DNA of 64,000 nucleotides from the NCBI GenBank assembly GCA_017625435.1, contig JAGAKX010000011.1, forward strand, positions 162,317 through 226,316, given 5' to 3'. Below, one piece after another: positions 9,157-17,910 of the stretch. Both the position numbers and the translations under genes were made by a program. Source of the stretch: Clostridia bacterium. Its GTDB lineage: Bacteria > Bacillota > Clostridia > Oscillospirales > Acutalibacteraceae. Below the pieces are notes generated by a model, which worked only from the letters and a program-made list of their open reading frames with translations, was not told the DNA's origin and ran no database searches. Every line of letters starts with the position of its first letter. Position 1 is the first letter of the stretch.

Positions 9157-10584
9157 TTGAATCTTTATACTTTAATTAATGAACTGCGGTTGCCTTGCAG
9201 TATCCCCGATTGTGATATTTCGGGTGTAACCGAAAATATAGATAATGTTACAAAGGGCAGTATTTTTGTTGCCGTAAAAGGAAAAAGCTTTGACGGAAAT
9301 TGCTATACCGAAAGAGCGCTGAAGCAGGGTGCCGTTTGTGTTATATCGGAGGAGGAAAGTGAAAATCCTCTTGTGATAAAAACGGAAGATACAAGGCTTA
9401 CGCTGGCACAGCTTTGCAGCGCCTTTTACTCCCATCCCGAAAGAAAGCTTAAAATAACAGGTATTACGGGTACCAACGGTAAAACTACCGTGTGCGAATA
9501 TCTGTCTCATATCCTTGAAGAGTCCGGTAAAAAATGCGGTGTTATCGGTACGCTGGGGGTAAAATACGGTGAATATTACTCGCAAACGGGATATACGACC
9601 CCCTCACCCGAGATACTTTACAAAGTGCTTGACTTATTTGTAAAATCGGGCTGTGAGCATTGTGTTATGGAGGTTTCCTCACAGGCTCTGGAGCAGAAAA
9701 GAACGGCACCGATAGATTTTACTCTTGCCGTATTTACTAATATCGGCACAGATCACCTTGACCGACACGGCACTTTTGAAAACTATCTCTCTGCAAAAGC
9801 TTCTCTTTTCTCTCAGTCGGAAAAGGCGCTTCTTAATGCGGATGATATCAATTTTGAGAGAATGGCTGAAAAGTGCAGGGGACAGGTTTTTACCTTTTCC
9901 GCTAAAGACAGATATGCGGATTTTGCCGCTAAAGATATAAGATATCCCGACAGCGGTATATCCTATGTTTTCTTTGACAAAAAAAATATAATACCCGTTT
10001 CGGCAGAGCTTACAGGGGAATTTTCTGTTTATAATACTCTTGCAGCCTTCTCTGCCGCGGAGATACTCGGCGTTGTGCCCTCGCTTTTCTCCGGAATTGT
10101 GAAAAAACTCCCCGAAATAAAGGGGAGAATGCAGAAAATAAGTAAAGACAATCTTAGTGTGTTTATAGATTTTGCCCATACTCCCGAAGCTTTACAGAAT
10201 GTACTTTCATCACTCAGAAAAAACACGGATAATAAACTGTTCTGTGTTTTCGGCTGCGGCGGTAACAGAGACAAAGGAAAGCGTCCTTTAATGGGCGAAA
10301 TCGCGGCCCGTTATTCGGACTCTGTCATAATAACAAGCGATAATCCCCGCAATGAAAATCCCTGTGAAATATCCGAGGACATATTAAAGGGAATAAAAAA
10401 TAAAAGAAATGTCATAGTTGAAAATGACAGAAAAAGGGCAATAGAAATTGCTCTTTCCGCAATGAAAAGCGGCGATTGTCTACTTGTGGCAGGCAAGGGG
10501 CATGAAGAATATCAGATAATCGGTGACAAAAAACATATATTCAGCGATGAAATGACCGTAAAGAGCATTCTCGGTCTTATTTGA
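9157..10584 (+). CDS. murE: UDP-N-acetylmuramoyl-tripeptide synthetase, meso-DAP type
   Basis: Mur ligase that adds the third residue to UDP-MurNAc-L-Ala-D-Glu. 475 residues. The ATP loop GITGTNGKTTVCEYL lies near 102-115, the central domain contains MEVSSQALEQKR, and the C-terminal domain has SDNPRNENP near 394. The DNPR signature marks enzymes that use meso-diaminopimelate rather than L-lysine (which have DDPN-like motifs), so the wall is predicted to be DAP type. The start is TTG 9157 with GGAGGT ending 6 bases upstream. mraY begins 14 bp after its stop. Confidence 0.95.
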   Translation: MNLYTLINELRLPCSIPDCDISGVTENIDNVTKGSIFVAVKGKSFDGNCYTERALKQGAVCVISEEESENPLVIKTEDTRLTLAQLCSAFYSHPERKLKITGITGTNGKTTVCEYLSHILEESGKKCGVIGTLGVKYGEYYSQTGYTTPSPEILYKVLDLFVKSGCEHCVMEVSSQALEQKRTAPIDFTLAVFTNIGTDHLDRHGTFENYLSAKASLFSQSEKALLNADDINFERMAEKCRGQVFTFSAKDRYADFAAKDIRYPDSGISYVFFDKKNIIPVSAELTGEFSVYNTLAAFSAAEILGVVPSLFSGIVKKLPEIKGRMQKISKDNLSVFIDFAHTPEALQNVLSSLRKNTDNKLFCVFGCGGNRDKGKRPLMGEIAARYSDSVIITSDNPRNENPCEISEDILKGIKNKRNVIVENDRKRAIEIALSAMKSGDCLLVAGKGHEEYQIIGDKKHIFSDEMTVKSILGLI

Positions 10585-10598
10585 AAGGAAAGATAACT

Positions 10599-11630
10599 AT
10601 GGAATTGTGGCTTGCACTTCTTTTATGCGTAATAATAGGCTTTGGTACAGCCTTTTTATCGGGCTTTGCCGTTGTGCCGTGGCTGAGAAAACTGAAATTC
10701 GGTCAGGCGATTCTTGATATCGGTCCTTCCTGGCACAAGAAAAAGCAGGGTACACCCACTATGGGCGGTATTTTGATTATTCTCGGATTCTTTGCTGCAG
10801 TTGCCGTTACTCTCATAACTGATAAGCTTCTCGGCGGAAATCTTCTTGCTCAAGGTAATTTCCGTCCCGAAAACGTTGTTTATATCAAGGTTTTCAGCGG
10901 TATACTTATGTCGGTTGCCTTTGCATTTATCGGCTTTATTGACGACTATATCAAGGTTGTCAAAAAGAGAAATCTCGGTCTTACGGAAATGCAGAAGACA
11001 ATTCTTCAGATTCTCGTAATAGTTGTGTACCTGTTTACATTATATAAAAGCGGTGTAAATTTCATTTTCATTCCTTATCTCGGAATATATGAAAACACCT
11101 TCCTTTTCTTCACACTCGGTTTTATCGCTATATATGCTACTGTAAATGCAGTAAACTTTACAGACGGTGTTGACGGACTCTGCTCTTCAGTAACAGCAAT
11201 GGTTGCCGTGGGCTTTGGTGTATGCTCTGTGATTATGAGCTTTTCGGGCCTTTCAATTCTCGCAGCTGCCCTTTTCGGCGCCCTTCTCGGCTTCCTTATG
11301 TGGAACTGGAATCCCTCAAAGGTTATTATGGGTGACCTGGGTTCATTTTTCCTCGGCGGCCTTGTATGTACCTTCGCATTTTCCCTTGATTCTCCATGGC
11401 TTATTATACTTATCGGCTTTATATATGTTATCGAATTCCTTTCCGACATTCTGCAGATTGCTTACATCAAAACCCATAAGGGAAAGAAGCTGTTCAGAAT
11501 GGCTCCCATTCACCACCATTATGAGCTCGGCGGCTGGTCGGAAAAGAAAATCTGTAAAGTATTTACACTTGTCACATTTATAGGCTCTGCTGCTGCTGTT
11601 GCACTCAGCTGGTTCGGTAGATTACAGTAA
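10599..11630 (+). CDS. mraY: Phospho-N-acetylmuramoyl-pentapeptide transferase
   Basis: Integral membrane enzyme that transfers phospho-MurNAc-pentapeptide to undecaprenyl phosphate, giving lipid I. About 343 residues with around ten membrane segments. Family motifs include KKQGTPTMGGI near 50, the catalytic Asp pair in FIGFIDDYIKV, NAVNFTDGVDGL, and MAPIHHHYELGGWSE near the C-terminus. The ATG at 10599 has AAAGGAA eight bases upstream. A TTG further upstream (10581) overlaps the murE stop and is less likely. Confidence 0.96.
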   Translation: MELWLALLLCVIIGFGTAFLSGFAVVPWLRKLKFGQAILDIGPSWHKKKQGTPTMGGILIILGFFAAVAVTLITDKLLGGNLLAQGNFRPENVVYIKVFSGILMSVAFAFIGFIDDYIKVVKKRNLGLTEMQKTILQILVIVVYLFTLYKSGVNFIFIPYLGIYENTFLFFTLGFIAIYATVNAVNFTDGVDGLCSSVTAMVAVGFGVCSVIMSFSGLSILAAALFGALLGFLMWNWNPSKVIMGDLGSFFLGGLVCTFAFSLDSPWLIILIGFIYVIEFLSDILQIAYIKTHKGKKLFRMAPIHHHYELGGWSEKKICKVFTLVTFIGSAAAVALSWFGRLQ

Positions 11631-11704
11631 AGTAAAATTGCTTTACAGGAAGACAAAAAATAAGTTTTATTGTTATGCCGTTTAACGGCTGAAAGGCGGA
11701 AAAT

Positions 11705-12997
11705 ATGCAGGCTTCTGCTTCTCTCGGAAAAAGCTCAGAAAAAAAATACGGAAAAAGTCTGATAGGGCAGTATATAAAATCCCGCGGCGGACTGCTTGCC
11801 GAAGGCTCCTTTGATGTGCTTCTGTTTATTTTTCTTTCGATTATCATATTTACGGGACTCACAATGCTTTACTCTGCAAGCTATCCCAATGCATACACAG
11901 ACGGCTACGACCCCTCTTACTATTTCAAGAATCAGGCAATAGGTGTTGCTGTGGGTGTGGTTCTGATGATGATTATCGGAAAAATGAACCATATGCTGTT
12001 TATGGAAGCAGGTGCGGTGCTGGGCTCCCTTGTTTCGATAGGGCTTCTTGTGCTTGCCCTCTTTATGGGCGGCTCTGATGACGGCAGCAGTATCAAAAGA
12101 TGGATTACAATTGCAGGCATCCGTTTCCAGCCTTCAGATATTGCAAAATTTACACTTATTCTCACTCTTGCATATATTCTTCACCGCTGGCACTATCTTA
12201 TGGTCAGCAAGAAGCCTCTTAAAACAAATATAGGATGGGTTGACAGCTTTACTGCAGGTGTAAACAGAAAAATCGGCAGACCTGTTTTTAACGAATCCTG
12301 GAAAATTGTAATGGGAAGCCTTGTGGTTATCGGAATTTATGTAGGTCTTGTTTTTCTTGGCTCCCATCTTTCGGGTGCAATTATTATGCTTCTTGTTGCC
12401 GCTGTAATGCTTTTTGTGGGAGAAATCCGTCCCACGTGGATAGCTTTCTTCATCTGTGTCGCAATTCTGATGATTCCCGTGCTTATGATGACGGGTATTC
12501 TCAGCGAATATATGGTGGAGAGAATCACCAATTTCCTGAGCACCGATAAGGATCTGCAGGGCGGTGACTGGCAGACAATTCAGGCTCTCTATGCCATAGG
12601 CTCCGGCGGCTTCTTCGGCAAGGGACTCGGTCAGTCGGTACAGAAATACAATTATGTTCCCGAACCTCAGAACGATATGATTTTTGCTATCATCATTGAA
12701 GAGCTCGGCTTTATCGGCGGTGTTGCAATCATTGTTCTTTTTGCCCTTGTTATCTGGAGAGGTATAGTAATCGGTGTGAACAGCCCCACAAGATACGGAG
12801 CACTTGTTGCCTTCGGTATAACCTTCAAGCTTGCATTGCAGGTGTTTTTCAATATCGGAGTTGCAACCGACATCATTCCCAATACGGGTATTACCCTTCC
12901 GTTCTTCAGCTACGGCAGAACGGCACTTATAGTAAATCTTGTTGAAATGGGAATTCTTTTCAGTATTTCCCGTGCATCCCGAATGAAAAAAGTTTAA
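11705..12997 (+). CDS. ftsW: FtsW/SpoVE-family peptidoglycan polymerase (SEDS)
   Basis: 430-residue SEDS-family membrane protein with about ten transmembrane helices, the glycosyltransferase partner of class B PBPs during septation. Motifs visible are GGDWQTIQALYAIGSGGFFGKGLG (shown in part; near 280-305), QNDMIFAIIIEELGF near 320, and the C-terminal IPNTGITLPFFSYG. Most family members continue SYGGSS; here it reads SYGRTAL. The gene sits where murD-ftsW-murG is expected, but murD is absent. ATG 11705 follows GAAAGGCGG. FtsW versus SpoVE cannot be separated from sequence alone. Confidence 0.9.
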   Translation: MQASASLGKSSEKKYGKSLIGQYIKSRGGLLAEGSFDVLLFIFLSIIIFTGLTMLYSASYPNAYTDGYDPSYYFKNQAIGVAVGVVLMMIIGKMNHMLFMEAGAVLGSLVSIGLLVLALFMGGSDDGSSIKRWITIAGIRFQPSDIAKFTLILTLAYILHRWHYLMVSKKPLKTNIGWVDSFTAGVNRKIGRPVFNESWKIVMGSLVVIGIYVGLVFLGSHLSGAIIMLLVAAVMLFVGEIRPTWIAFFICVAILMIPVLMMTGILSEYMVERITNFLSTDKDLQGGDWQTIQALYAIGSGGFFGKGLGQSVQKYNYVPEPQNDMIFAIIIEELGFIGGVAIIVLFALVIWRGIVIGVNSPTRYGALVAFGITFKLALQVFFNIGVATDIIPNTGITLPFFSYGRTALIVNLVEMGILFSISRASRMKKV

Positions 12998-13015
12998 TCA
13001 GTAAGGAGAATTGAT

Positions 13016-14131
13016 ATGAAGGTTCTCATTGCCGCAGGAGGAACCGGCGGTCACATAAATCCCGCTTTGTCACTTGCGCAGGAAATAAGAAGCCGCCACC
13101 CCGAGGCTGAAATCCTTTTTGTCGGTACTGCCGACAGAATGGAGGCAACTCTTGTTCCGAAGGCGGGTTTTGGCTTTGCAACAATTGATATAAGCGGATT
13201 TCAGAGGTCTATGTCATTAAAAGGAATTCTCGAAAATCTCGGTACTCTTAAAAAGCTTCTGTTTGTAACGGGGCAGTGTAAGAAAATAATCCGTGATTTT
13301 AAGCCCGACGTCGCTGTCGGCTTCGGCGGATACGTCAGCGGTCCCGTTGTAAGAACGGCTCATAAAATGGGAATTAAAACTGCAATCCACGAGCAGAATG
13401 CCTTTCCCGGAAAAACAAATATCGCTCTTTCAAAATATGCAGATGCTGTGATGCTGACCTCAGGCGAAGCGGAAAAATTCCTGAAGTGTAAAAATAAGCC
13501 TTACGTTACGGGTCTTCCCGTAAGAGAGGAAATTCTGACTGCTGATAAAAAATCCGCAAGGGAATCACTCGGCTTTTCTCAGAATGCGGCTGTTGTGCTG
13601 TCCACAGGCGGAAGCCTCGGTGCCGCAGCAATTAACGAAAATATGCTTGAAGTCATAAAAGAGTATGGGGATTCTGGTATTATTTTTATTCACGGCTACG
13701 GTCAGAACGGTACGGATATGCCGAAAAAGTTGAAAGAAGCCGGTATAGACACAGAAAGCAATAAGAATTTACATATCTCGGAATACATCTATGATATGGC
13801 AAAATATATGGCATCGGCTGACCTTGTTATAAGCCGTGCGGGAGCCAGCTCCCTTGCTGAGATTCAGGTGCTCGGAAAGGCTTCCTATCTTATTCCTTAC
13901 CCTTATGCTACGGAAAACCATCAGTATCACAATGCTATGGCACTTGTTAAAAGTGACGCGGCTATGGTCTGCGAGCAGAAGGAGCTTACATCTGATAAGC
14001 TTAAAAGCGTTATAGCTGAATTACTCAGCAATAAAGAAAAATTCCTGAAAATGGGAGAAAATGCACGTGCAATGGCTGTCTGCAACGCTAAAAAGCAGAT
14101 ATGCGACATCGTGCTGTCTCTTATAAAATAA
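13016..14131 (+). CDS. murG: UDP-GlcNAc:lipid I N-acetylglucosaminyltransferase
   Basis: Peripheral membrane glycosyltransferase that adds GlcNAc to lipid I, giving lipid II. 371 residues, the typical length. The N-terminal glycine-rich loop AAGGTGGHINPALSLA binds the lipid diphosphate side. Also present are AVGFGGYVSGPVV near 100, IHEQNAFPGKTN near 126, a second glycine-rich loop TGGSLGAAAIN near 200, and the donor site SRAGASSLAEI near 280. ATG 13016 has AAGGAG upstream, 18 bp after ftsW. Confidence 0.97.
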   Translation: MKVLIAAGGTGGHINPALSLAQEIRSRHPEAEILFVGTADRMEATLVPKAGFGFATIDISGFQRSMSLKGILENLGTLKKLLFVTGQCKKIIRDFKPDVAVGFGGYVSGPVVRTAHKMGIKTAIHEQNAFPGKTNIALSKYADAVMLTSGEAEKFLKCKNKPYVTGLPVREEILTADKKSARESLGFSQNAAVVLSTGGSLGAAAINENMLEVIKEYGDSGIIFIHGYGQNGTDMPKKLKEAGIDTESNKNLHISEYIYDMAKYMASADLVISRAGASSLAEIQVLGKASYLIPYPYATENHQYHNAMALVKSDAAMVCEQKELTSDKLKSVIAELLSNKEKFLKMGENARAMAVCNAKKQICDIVLSLIK

Positions 14132-14209
14132 GAAAAATCCCCCTTTGTAACACGGACAAATTTATTCCCATAGAATAAAGCGTAAGTTCCTGTTGAAAGG
14201 GTGTAGATT

Positions 14210-15484
14210 ATGAGTTCCTATGTTATTGAGGGCGGTACAAGGCTTACGGGTGAATGTACCGTTCAGGGGGCAAAGAACAGTGCCCTGCCCATACTTGCCG
14301 CTTCGCTTATATGCGACGGAACAAGTGTGATTAAAAACTGTCCGCGGCTTCTTGATGTTGAAGCCACCGTAAAAATTCTCGGACATCTCGGTTGTACCGT
14401 AAAAAGAGAAGGGAATACCGTATCAGTTACGTCTGATAATGCTTCGGAATATGTTATTCCCGAGAGACTGATGCGTGAGATGCGTTCATCTGTAATATTT
14501 CTCGGTGCAATTCTTGCACGGAACAAAAAGGTTGTCCTTTCAACTCCCGGCGGATGCGATATAGGTCTTCGTCCCATAGACCTTCATCTTGAGGCTATGA
14601 AAAAGCTCGGTGCCGAGGTGCGCGAGGAATACGGAAATATAGAGTGCTCTGCTCCCGAGGGACTTAAAGGTGCATCTGTCACATTATCATTTCCCAGTGT
14701 CGGTGCCACCGAAAACATTATGGTTGCGGCAAGCACCGCAAAAGGCACCACTACCGTTATAAATGCCGCAAGAGAGCCTGAAATCAGCGACCTTGCAGAT
14801 TTTCTCAATTCCTGCGGTGCAAAAATATCGGGCGCAGGTCAGGGAACAATTGTTATTGAGGGTGTGAAAAGGCTTACGGGTACTGTTCATACCGTTCTTC
14901 CCGACAGAATCGCAGCATCAACATATATGTGTGCGGCGGCAATAACCGGGGGAGAGGTAAAATTCAACAATATTATCCCGGCGCACATAGGCCCCGAAAT
15001 AGAGCTTTTTGAAGAGACCGGCTGCCGTATTTTTACCGACAGCAGAAGCCTTTATCTGAAGGCTCCCGAAAGACTTAAATCTGTTAAGCTTATAAGGACT
15101 ATGCCTTATCCGGGCTTTCCCACGGACATCGGCGCTCCCGTTGCCGCGCTCCTTACAAAGGCAAAGGGAACGTCAGTCATCATAGAAACTATATTCGAAA
15201 ACCGATTCAGATATGCAGGTGAGCTTATAAGACTCGGTGCAAAAATCAGAGTTGACGGCAGAATGGCAGTAATTGAAGGGGTCAGCCGTCTTCACGGAGT
15301 GGGTGTTCAGGCAACAGACCTCAGAGGCGGAGCAGCACTTATGATTGCCGCTCTTTCGGCTGAGGGTGAATCCCGTATAACTGAAATACGACATATTGAA
15401 AGAGGCTATGAAGGTCCCGAAAAAATACTTTCAGCGCTTTCTGCAAAAATAAAAAGGATTGATGGAGAAGATGGAGAGGAATAA
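14210..15484 (+). CDS. murA: UDP-N-acetylglucosamine 1-carboxyvinyltransferase
   Basis: Transfers enolpyruvate from PEP to UDP-GlcNAc, the committed step of peptidoglycan synthesis and target of fosfomycin. 424 residues. It starts with the family signature GGTRLTGECTVQGAKNSALP. The catalytic Cys is in STPGGCDIGLRPIDLHL near 115, so a fosfomycin-sensitive type is expected. FPTDIGAPVAAL near 305 and ENRFRYAGEL near 327 are also family motifs. ATG 14210 has AAAGGGTG upstream. Its 3' end overlaps the start of the divIB-like gene by about 20 bases. Confidence 0.96.
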   Translation: MSSYVIEGGTRLTGECTVQGAKNSALPILAASLICDGTSVIKNCPRLLDVEATVKILGHLGCTVKREGNTVSVTSDNASEYVIPERLMREMRSSVIFLGAILARNKKVVLSTPGGCDIGLRPIDLHLEAMKKLGAEVREEYGNIECSAPEGLKGASVTLSFPSVGATENIMVAASTAKGTTTVINAAREPEISDLADFLNSCGAKISGAGQGTIVIEGVKRLTGTVHTVLPDRIAASTYMCAAAITGGEVKFNNIIPAHIGPEIELFEETGCRIFTDSRSLYLKAPERLKSVKLIRTMPYPGFPTDIGAPVAALLTKAKGTSVIIETIFENRFRYAGELIRLGAKIRVDGRMAVIEGVSRLHGVGVQATDLRGGAALMIAALSAEGESRITEIRHIERGYEGPEKILSALSAKIKRIDGEDGEE

Positions 15485-16595
15485 TCAGAATCAGGATATT
15501 CACGGTGTTAAAAACAGCCGCTTTTCACCTGAAGAGAGGGCAAGAATGTCCCGTGATAATGAAAAATACCGTGCCGCAAGAGATCTCCGGGAACAGGAGG
15601 AGGTCCTCAGAACCGACCGTCCCGTGTCTTCGGTAAAAAACGGCAGAAAAACAGAAAATGTGAATACGGGCAGAAGCGAAAAAGCAAAAAATGCCAAAGC
15701 TTCTTCCGTCAGAAGTGAAAAGGCTAAAAATGTAAAATCCGCACCTGTAACAAGAAATGAAAGAGTAAAAAACAGCTCAGAAAACAGAAAAAAACAGAAG
15801 AAGCTTCAGAATAATCTCATAATAATTATGCTACTTGTTGTTGCAGTTGCCGTTATGGGAGCATTTGCCTGCTTTGCAATGACAATAAACAGCATCAAGG
15901 TTACCGGCAGTGAGAGATATTCGGAAAAAACAGTGCTTACTGCGGCAGAGCTCAGCACGGGCGACAGCATTCTTCTTATGAACCCTGCTTCTCTTGCTTA
16001 TAAAATCGAAAGCAAGCTTCCTTATATTGAAACAGCGGAAATTAAGAGAGACTGGCCCGACGGTGTTACGATAGCTCTTACTGATGCCGTGCCTTCTCTT
16101 GCCGTTGATACGGGTAAGGGCTATGTCCTTATGAACAATTCCTGCAAGGTGCTTGACGATGATGCCGTAGCTATTACGGAATCGGCACTTATCAAGGGCA
16201 TAGGTGTTGTCAATGCCGTGCCCGGTGAAACCGCTCAGTTTACGGAGAATGTCAGCACGGAGAGCTTTGTGAAGCTTTGCAAGGCCTTTGAGGAGTACGG
16301 AATCACGGGCATTACCGAATATGACCTTACATCGGTATCAAGCATAAAGGTCATTATTGATTACAGGGTAGAGGTACAGCTGGGTACACTTGCAGGTGCT
16401 CCCGAAAAGCTTGCCTTCTGCAAGGCTGTAATTGACCAGACCATAGCTTCCGATTCAAAGCATCCTATGGTGATCGATGTTACCGCGGACGGCAAGGCAT
16501 ACGCAAGACGCAAGGATGATAACAACGTAATATTCAATGAGCCTGCTTCCGAGGAAACTACGGCAGAAGAGACTACTGCTGAGGCTGTGGGTTAA
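15462..16595 (+). CDS. Cell division protein FtsQ/DivIB
   Basis: About 377 residues. A long, basic and repetitive cytoplasmic N-terminus (repeats of the type SEKAKN) is followed by one transmembrane helix (LIIIMLLVVAVAVMGAFACF, about 116-136). An extracellular POTRA domain begins at about 142 (INSIKVTGSERYSEKTVL), then comes the beta domain with IKRDWPDGVTIALTDAVP. The end is Thr/Glu rich. FtsQ/DivIB links early and late divisome proteins. ATG 15462 follows AAGG; ATG 15471 is an alternative. The start overlaps murA, suggesting translational coupling. ftsA is not found between this gene and ftsZ. Confidence 0.88.
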   Translation: MEKMERNNQNQDIHGVKNSRFSPEERARMSRDNEKYRAARDLREQEEVLRTDRPVSSVKNGRKTENVNTGRSEKAKNAKASSVRSEKAKNVKSAPVTRNERVKNSSENRKKQKKLQNNLIIIMLLVVAVAVMGAFACFAMTINSIKVTGSERYSEKTVLTAAELSTGDSILLMNPASLAYKIESKLPYIETAEIKRDWPDGVTIALTDAVPSLAVDTGKGYVLMNNSCKVLDDDAVAITESALIKGIGVVNAVPGETAQFTENVSTESFVKLCKAFEEYGITGITEYDLTSVSSIKVIIDYRVEVQLGTLAGAPEKLAFCKAVIDQTIASDSKHPMVIDVTADGKAYARRKDDNNVIFNEPASEETTAEETTAEAVG

Positions 16596-16644
16596 AAAAT
16601 AAATCAAAATCTGTAACTCATTGTAATATTTTTTTATTTTTTTC

Positions 16645-16673
16645 TTGAATTTTAATAATATGTATGATATGAT
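16645..16673 (+). promoter_or_regulatory. Promoter of ftsZ
   Basis: TTGAAT at 16645-16650, a 17-bp spacer, and TATGAT at 16668-16673. It lies in the AT-rich gap after the divIB-like gene, so ftsZ can be transcribed independently of the long wall operon. Confidence 0.7.
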
Positions 16674-16714
16674 AAAAAATGATTAGTTGTAAAATAGTAT
16701 TGGAGGATATAAAT

Positions 16715-17809
16715 ATGGGTTTCGAAATGTCAAACGAATATGATCTTGTCACTCAGATTAAGGTCGTAGGTGTCGGCGGAGGCGGCGGAAACGCTGTTAA
16801 CCGCATGGTTGAATCAAATGTTCAGGGCGTTGAATTCATCGCCGTTAACACAGATAAGCAGGTTCTCATTAATTCAAAGGCTACAACAAAGATTCAGATA
16901 GGCGAAAAGGTTACCTCCGGTCAGGGCGCAGGCGCAAAGCCCGAGGTAGGCAAGAAGGCTGCTGAAGAAAGCCTTGAATCAATCAATGAAGTTCTTGCAG
17001 GTACCGATATGGTATTCATTACTGCAGGTATGGGCGGCGGAACAGGTACAGGTGCTGCTCCCGTTATCGCACAGCTTGCAAAGGATAAGGGTATCCTTAC
17101 CGTCGGTATTGTAACCAAGCCCTTCGAGTTTGAAGGCAGACGCCGTATGACTCAGGCAGAGGCAGGTATTGCTGAGCTTGCACAGCACGTTGACAGCCTT
17201 ATCGTTATTCCTAACGAAAGACTCAAGCTCGTTTCCGATCAGAAGATTACATTCCTCAATGCATTCTCGGTTGCTGATGATGTTCTCCGTCAGGGTGTTA
17301 AGAGCATTGCAGAGCTTATTAAGGTTCCCGGTATCATCAACCTTGACTTTGCTGACGTTACCTCTGTTATGAAGGATGCCGGTCACGCACATATGGGTGT
17401 GGGCAGAGCAAGCGGTAAGGATAAGGCAGAAAAGGCAGCAACAGATGCTATTTCCAGCCCCCTTCTTGAAACAACAATTCAGGGTGCAAAGGGCGTTATT
17501 ATTCTTATTTCCGCATGTACAGACATCACTCTTGATGATGTTGATGTTGCCGCTACAATTGTTAAGGATGCAGCTGACATTGATGCAAACATTATCTTCG
17601 GTGCTTCCGTTGATCCCTCTCTTGATGATGAGATGATCGTTACTGTTATTGCTACAGGCTTCGGCAAGGACGGCAATGTCAATACACCTCCCGCAACAGA
17701 AGCAAAGAAGGCTGAAGAGCCCGTTGAGAAGGCTCCCGAGGCTGATTCATCCAACGGCGTTGACGAAAGCCTTATGGACATCTTCAACATCTTCAAGAAT
17801 AAGGATTGA
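16715..17809 (+). CDS. ftsZ: Cell division GTPase FtsZ
   Basis: Tubulin-like GTPase that forms the division ring. 364 residues from ATG 16715, which has GGAGG eight bases upstream; the frame is open further up but without a ribosome site. Motifs are [15 protein letters not shown] near 15, the tubulin signature [15 protein letters not shown] near 107, and FEGRRR near 140. After an acidic linker it ends in [15 protein letters not shown], the conserved peptide that binds FtsA, SepF and other partners. It has its own promoter and terminator. Confidence 0.98.
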   Translation: MGFEMSNEYDLVTQIKVVGVGGGGGNAVNRMVESNVQGVEFIAVNTDKQVLINSKATTKIQIGEKVTSGQGAGAKPEVGKKAAEESLESINEVLAGTDMVFITAGMGGGTGTGAAPVIAQLAKDKGILTVGIVTKPFEFEGRRRMTQAEAGIAELAQHVDSLIVIPNERLKLVSDQKITFLNAFSVADDVLRQGVKSIAELIKVPGIINLDFADVTSVMKDAGHAHMGVGRASGKDKAEKAATDAISSPLLETTIQGAKGVIILISACTDITLDDVDVAATIVKDAADIDANIIFGASVDPSLDDEMIVTVIATGFGKDGNVNTPPATEAKKAEEPVEKAPEADSSNGVDESLMDIFNIFKNKD

Positions 17810-17850
17810 TAGCTGTCTCTGAAAAAGCTTTCCGGAAACTTGAATCAATC

Positions 17851-17882
17851 AGGGGCGTGTGTGCGCCCCTTGTTTCCTTTTT
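17851..17882 (+). terminator. Terminator after ftsZ
   Basis: Seven-bp perfect GC-rich stem AGGGGCG/CGCCCCT with a TGTGTG loop (17851-17870), followed by TGTTTCCTTTTT. Confidence 0.85.
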
Positions 17883-17910
17883 AGGATAGACATACGAAAG
17901 GACATTATTT

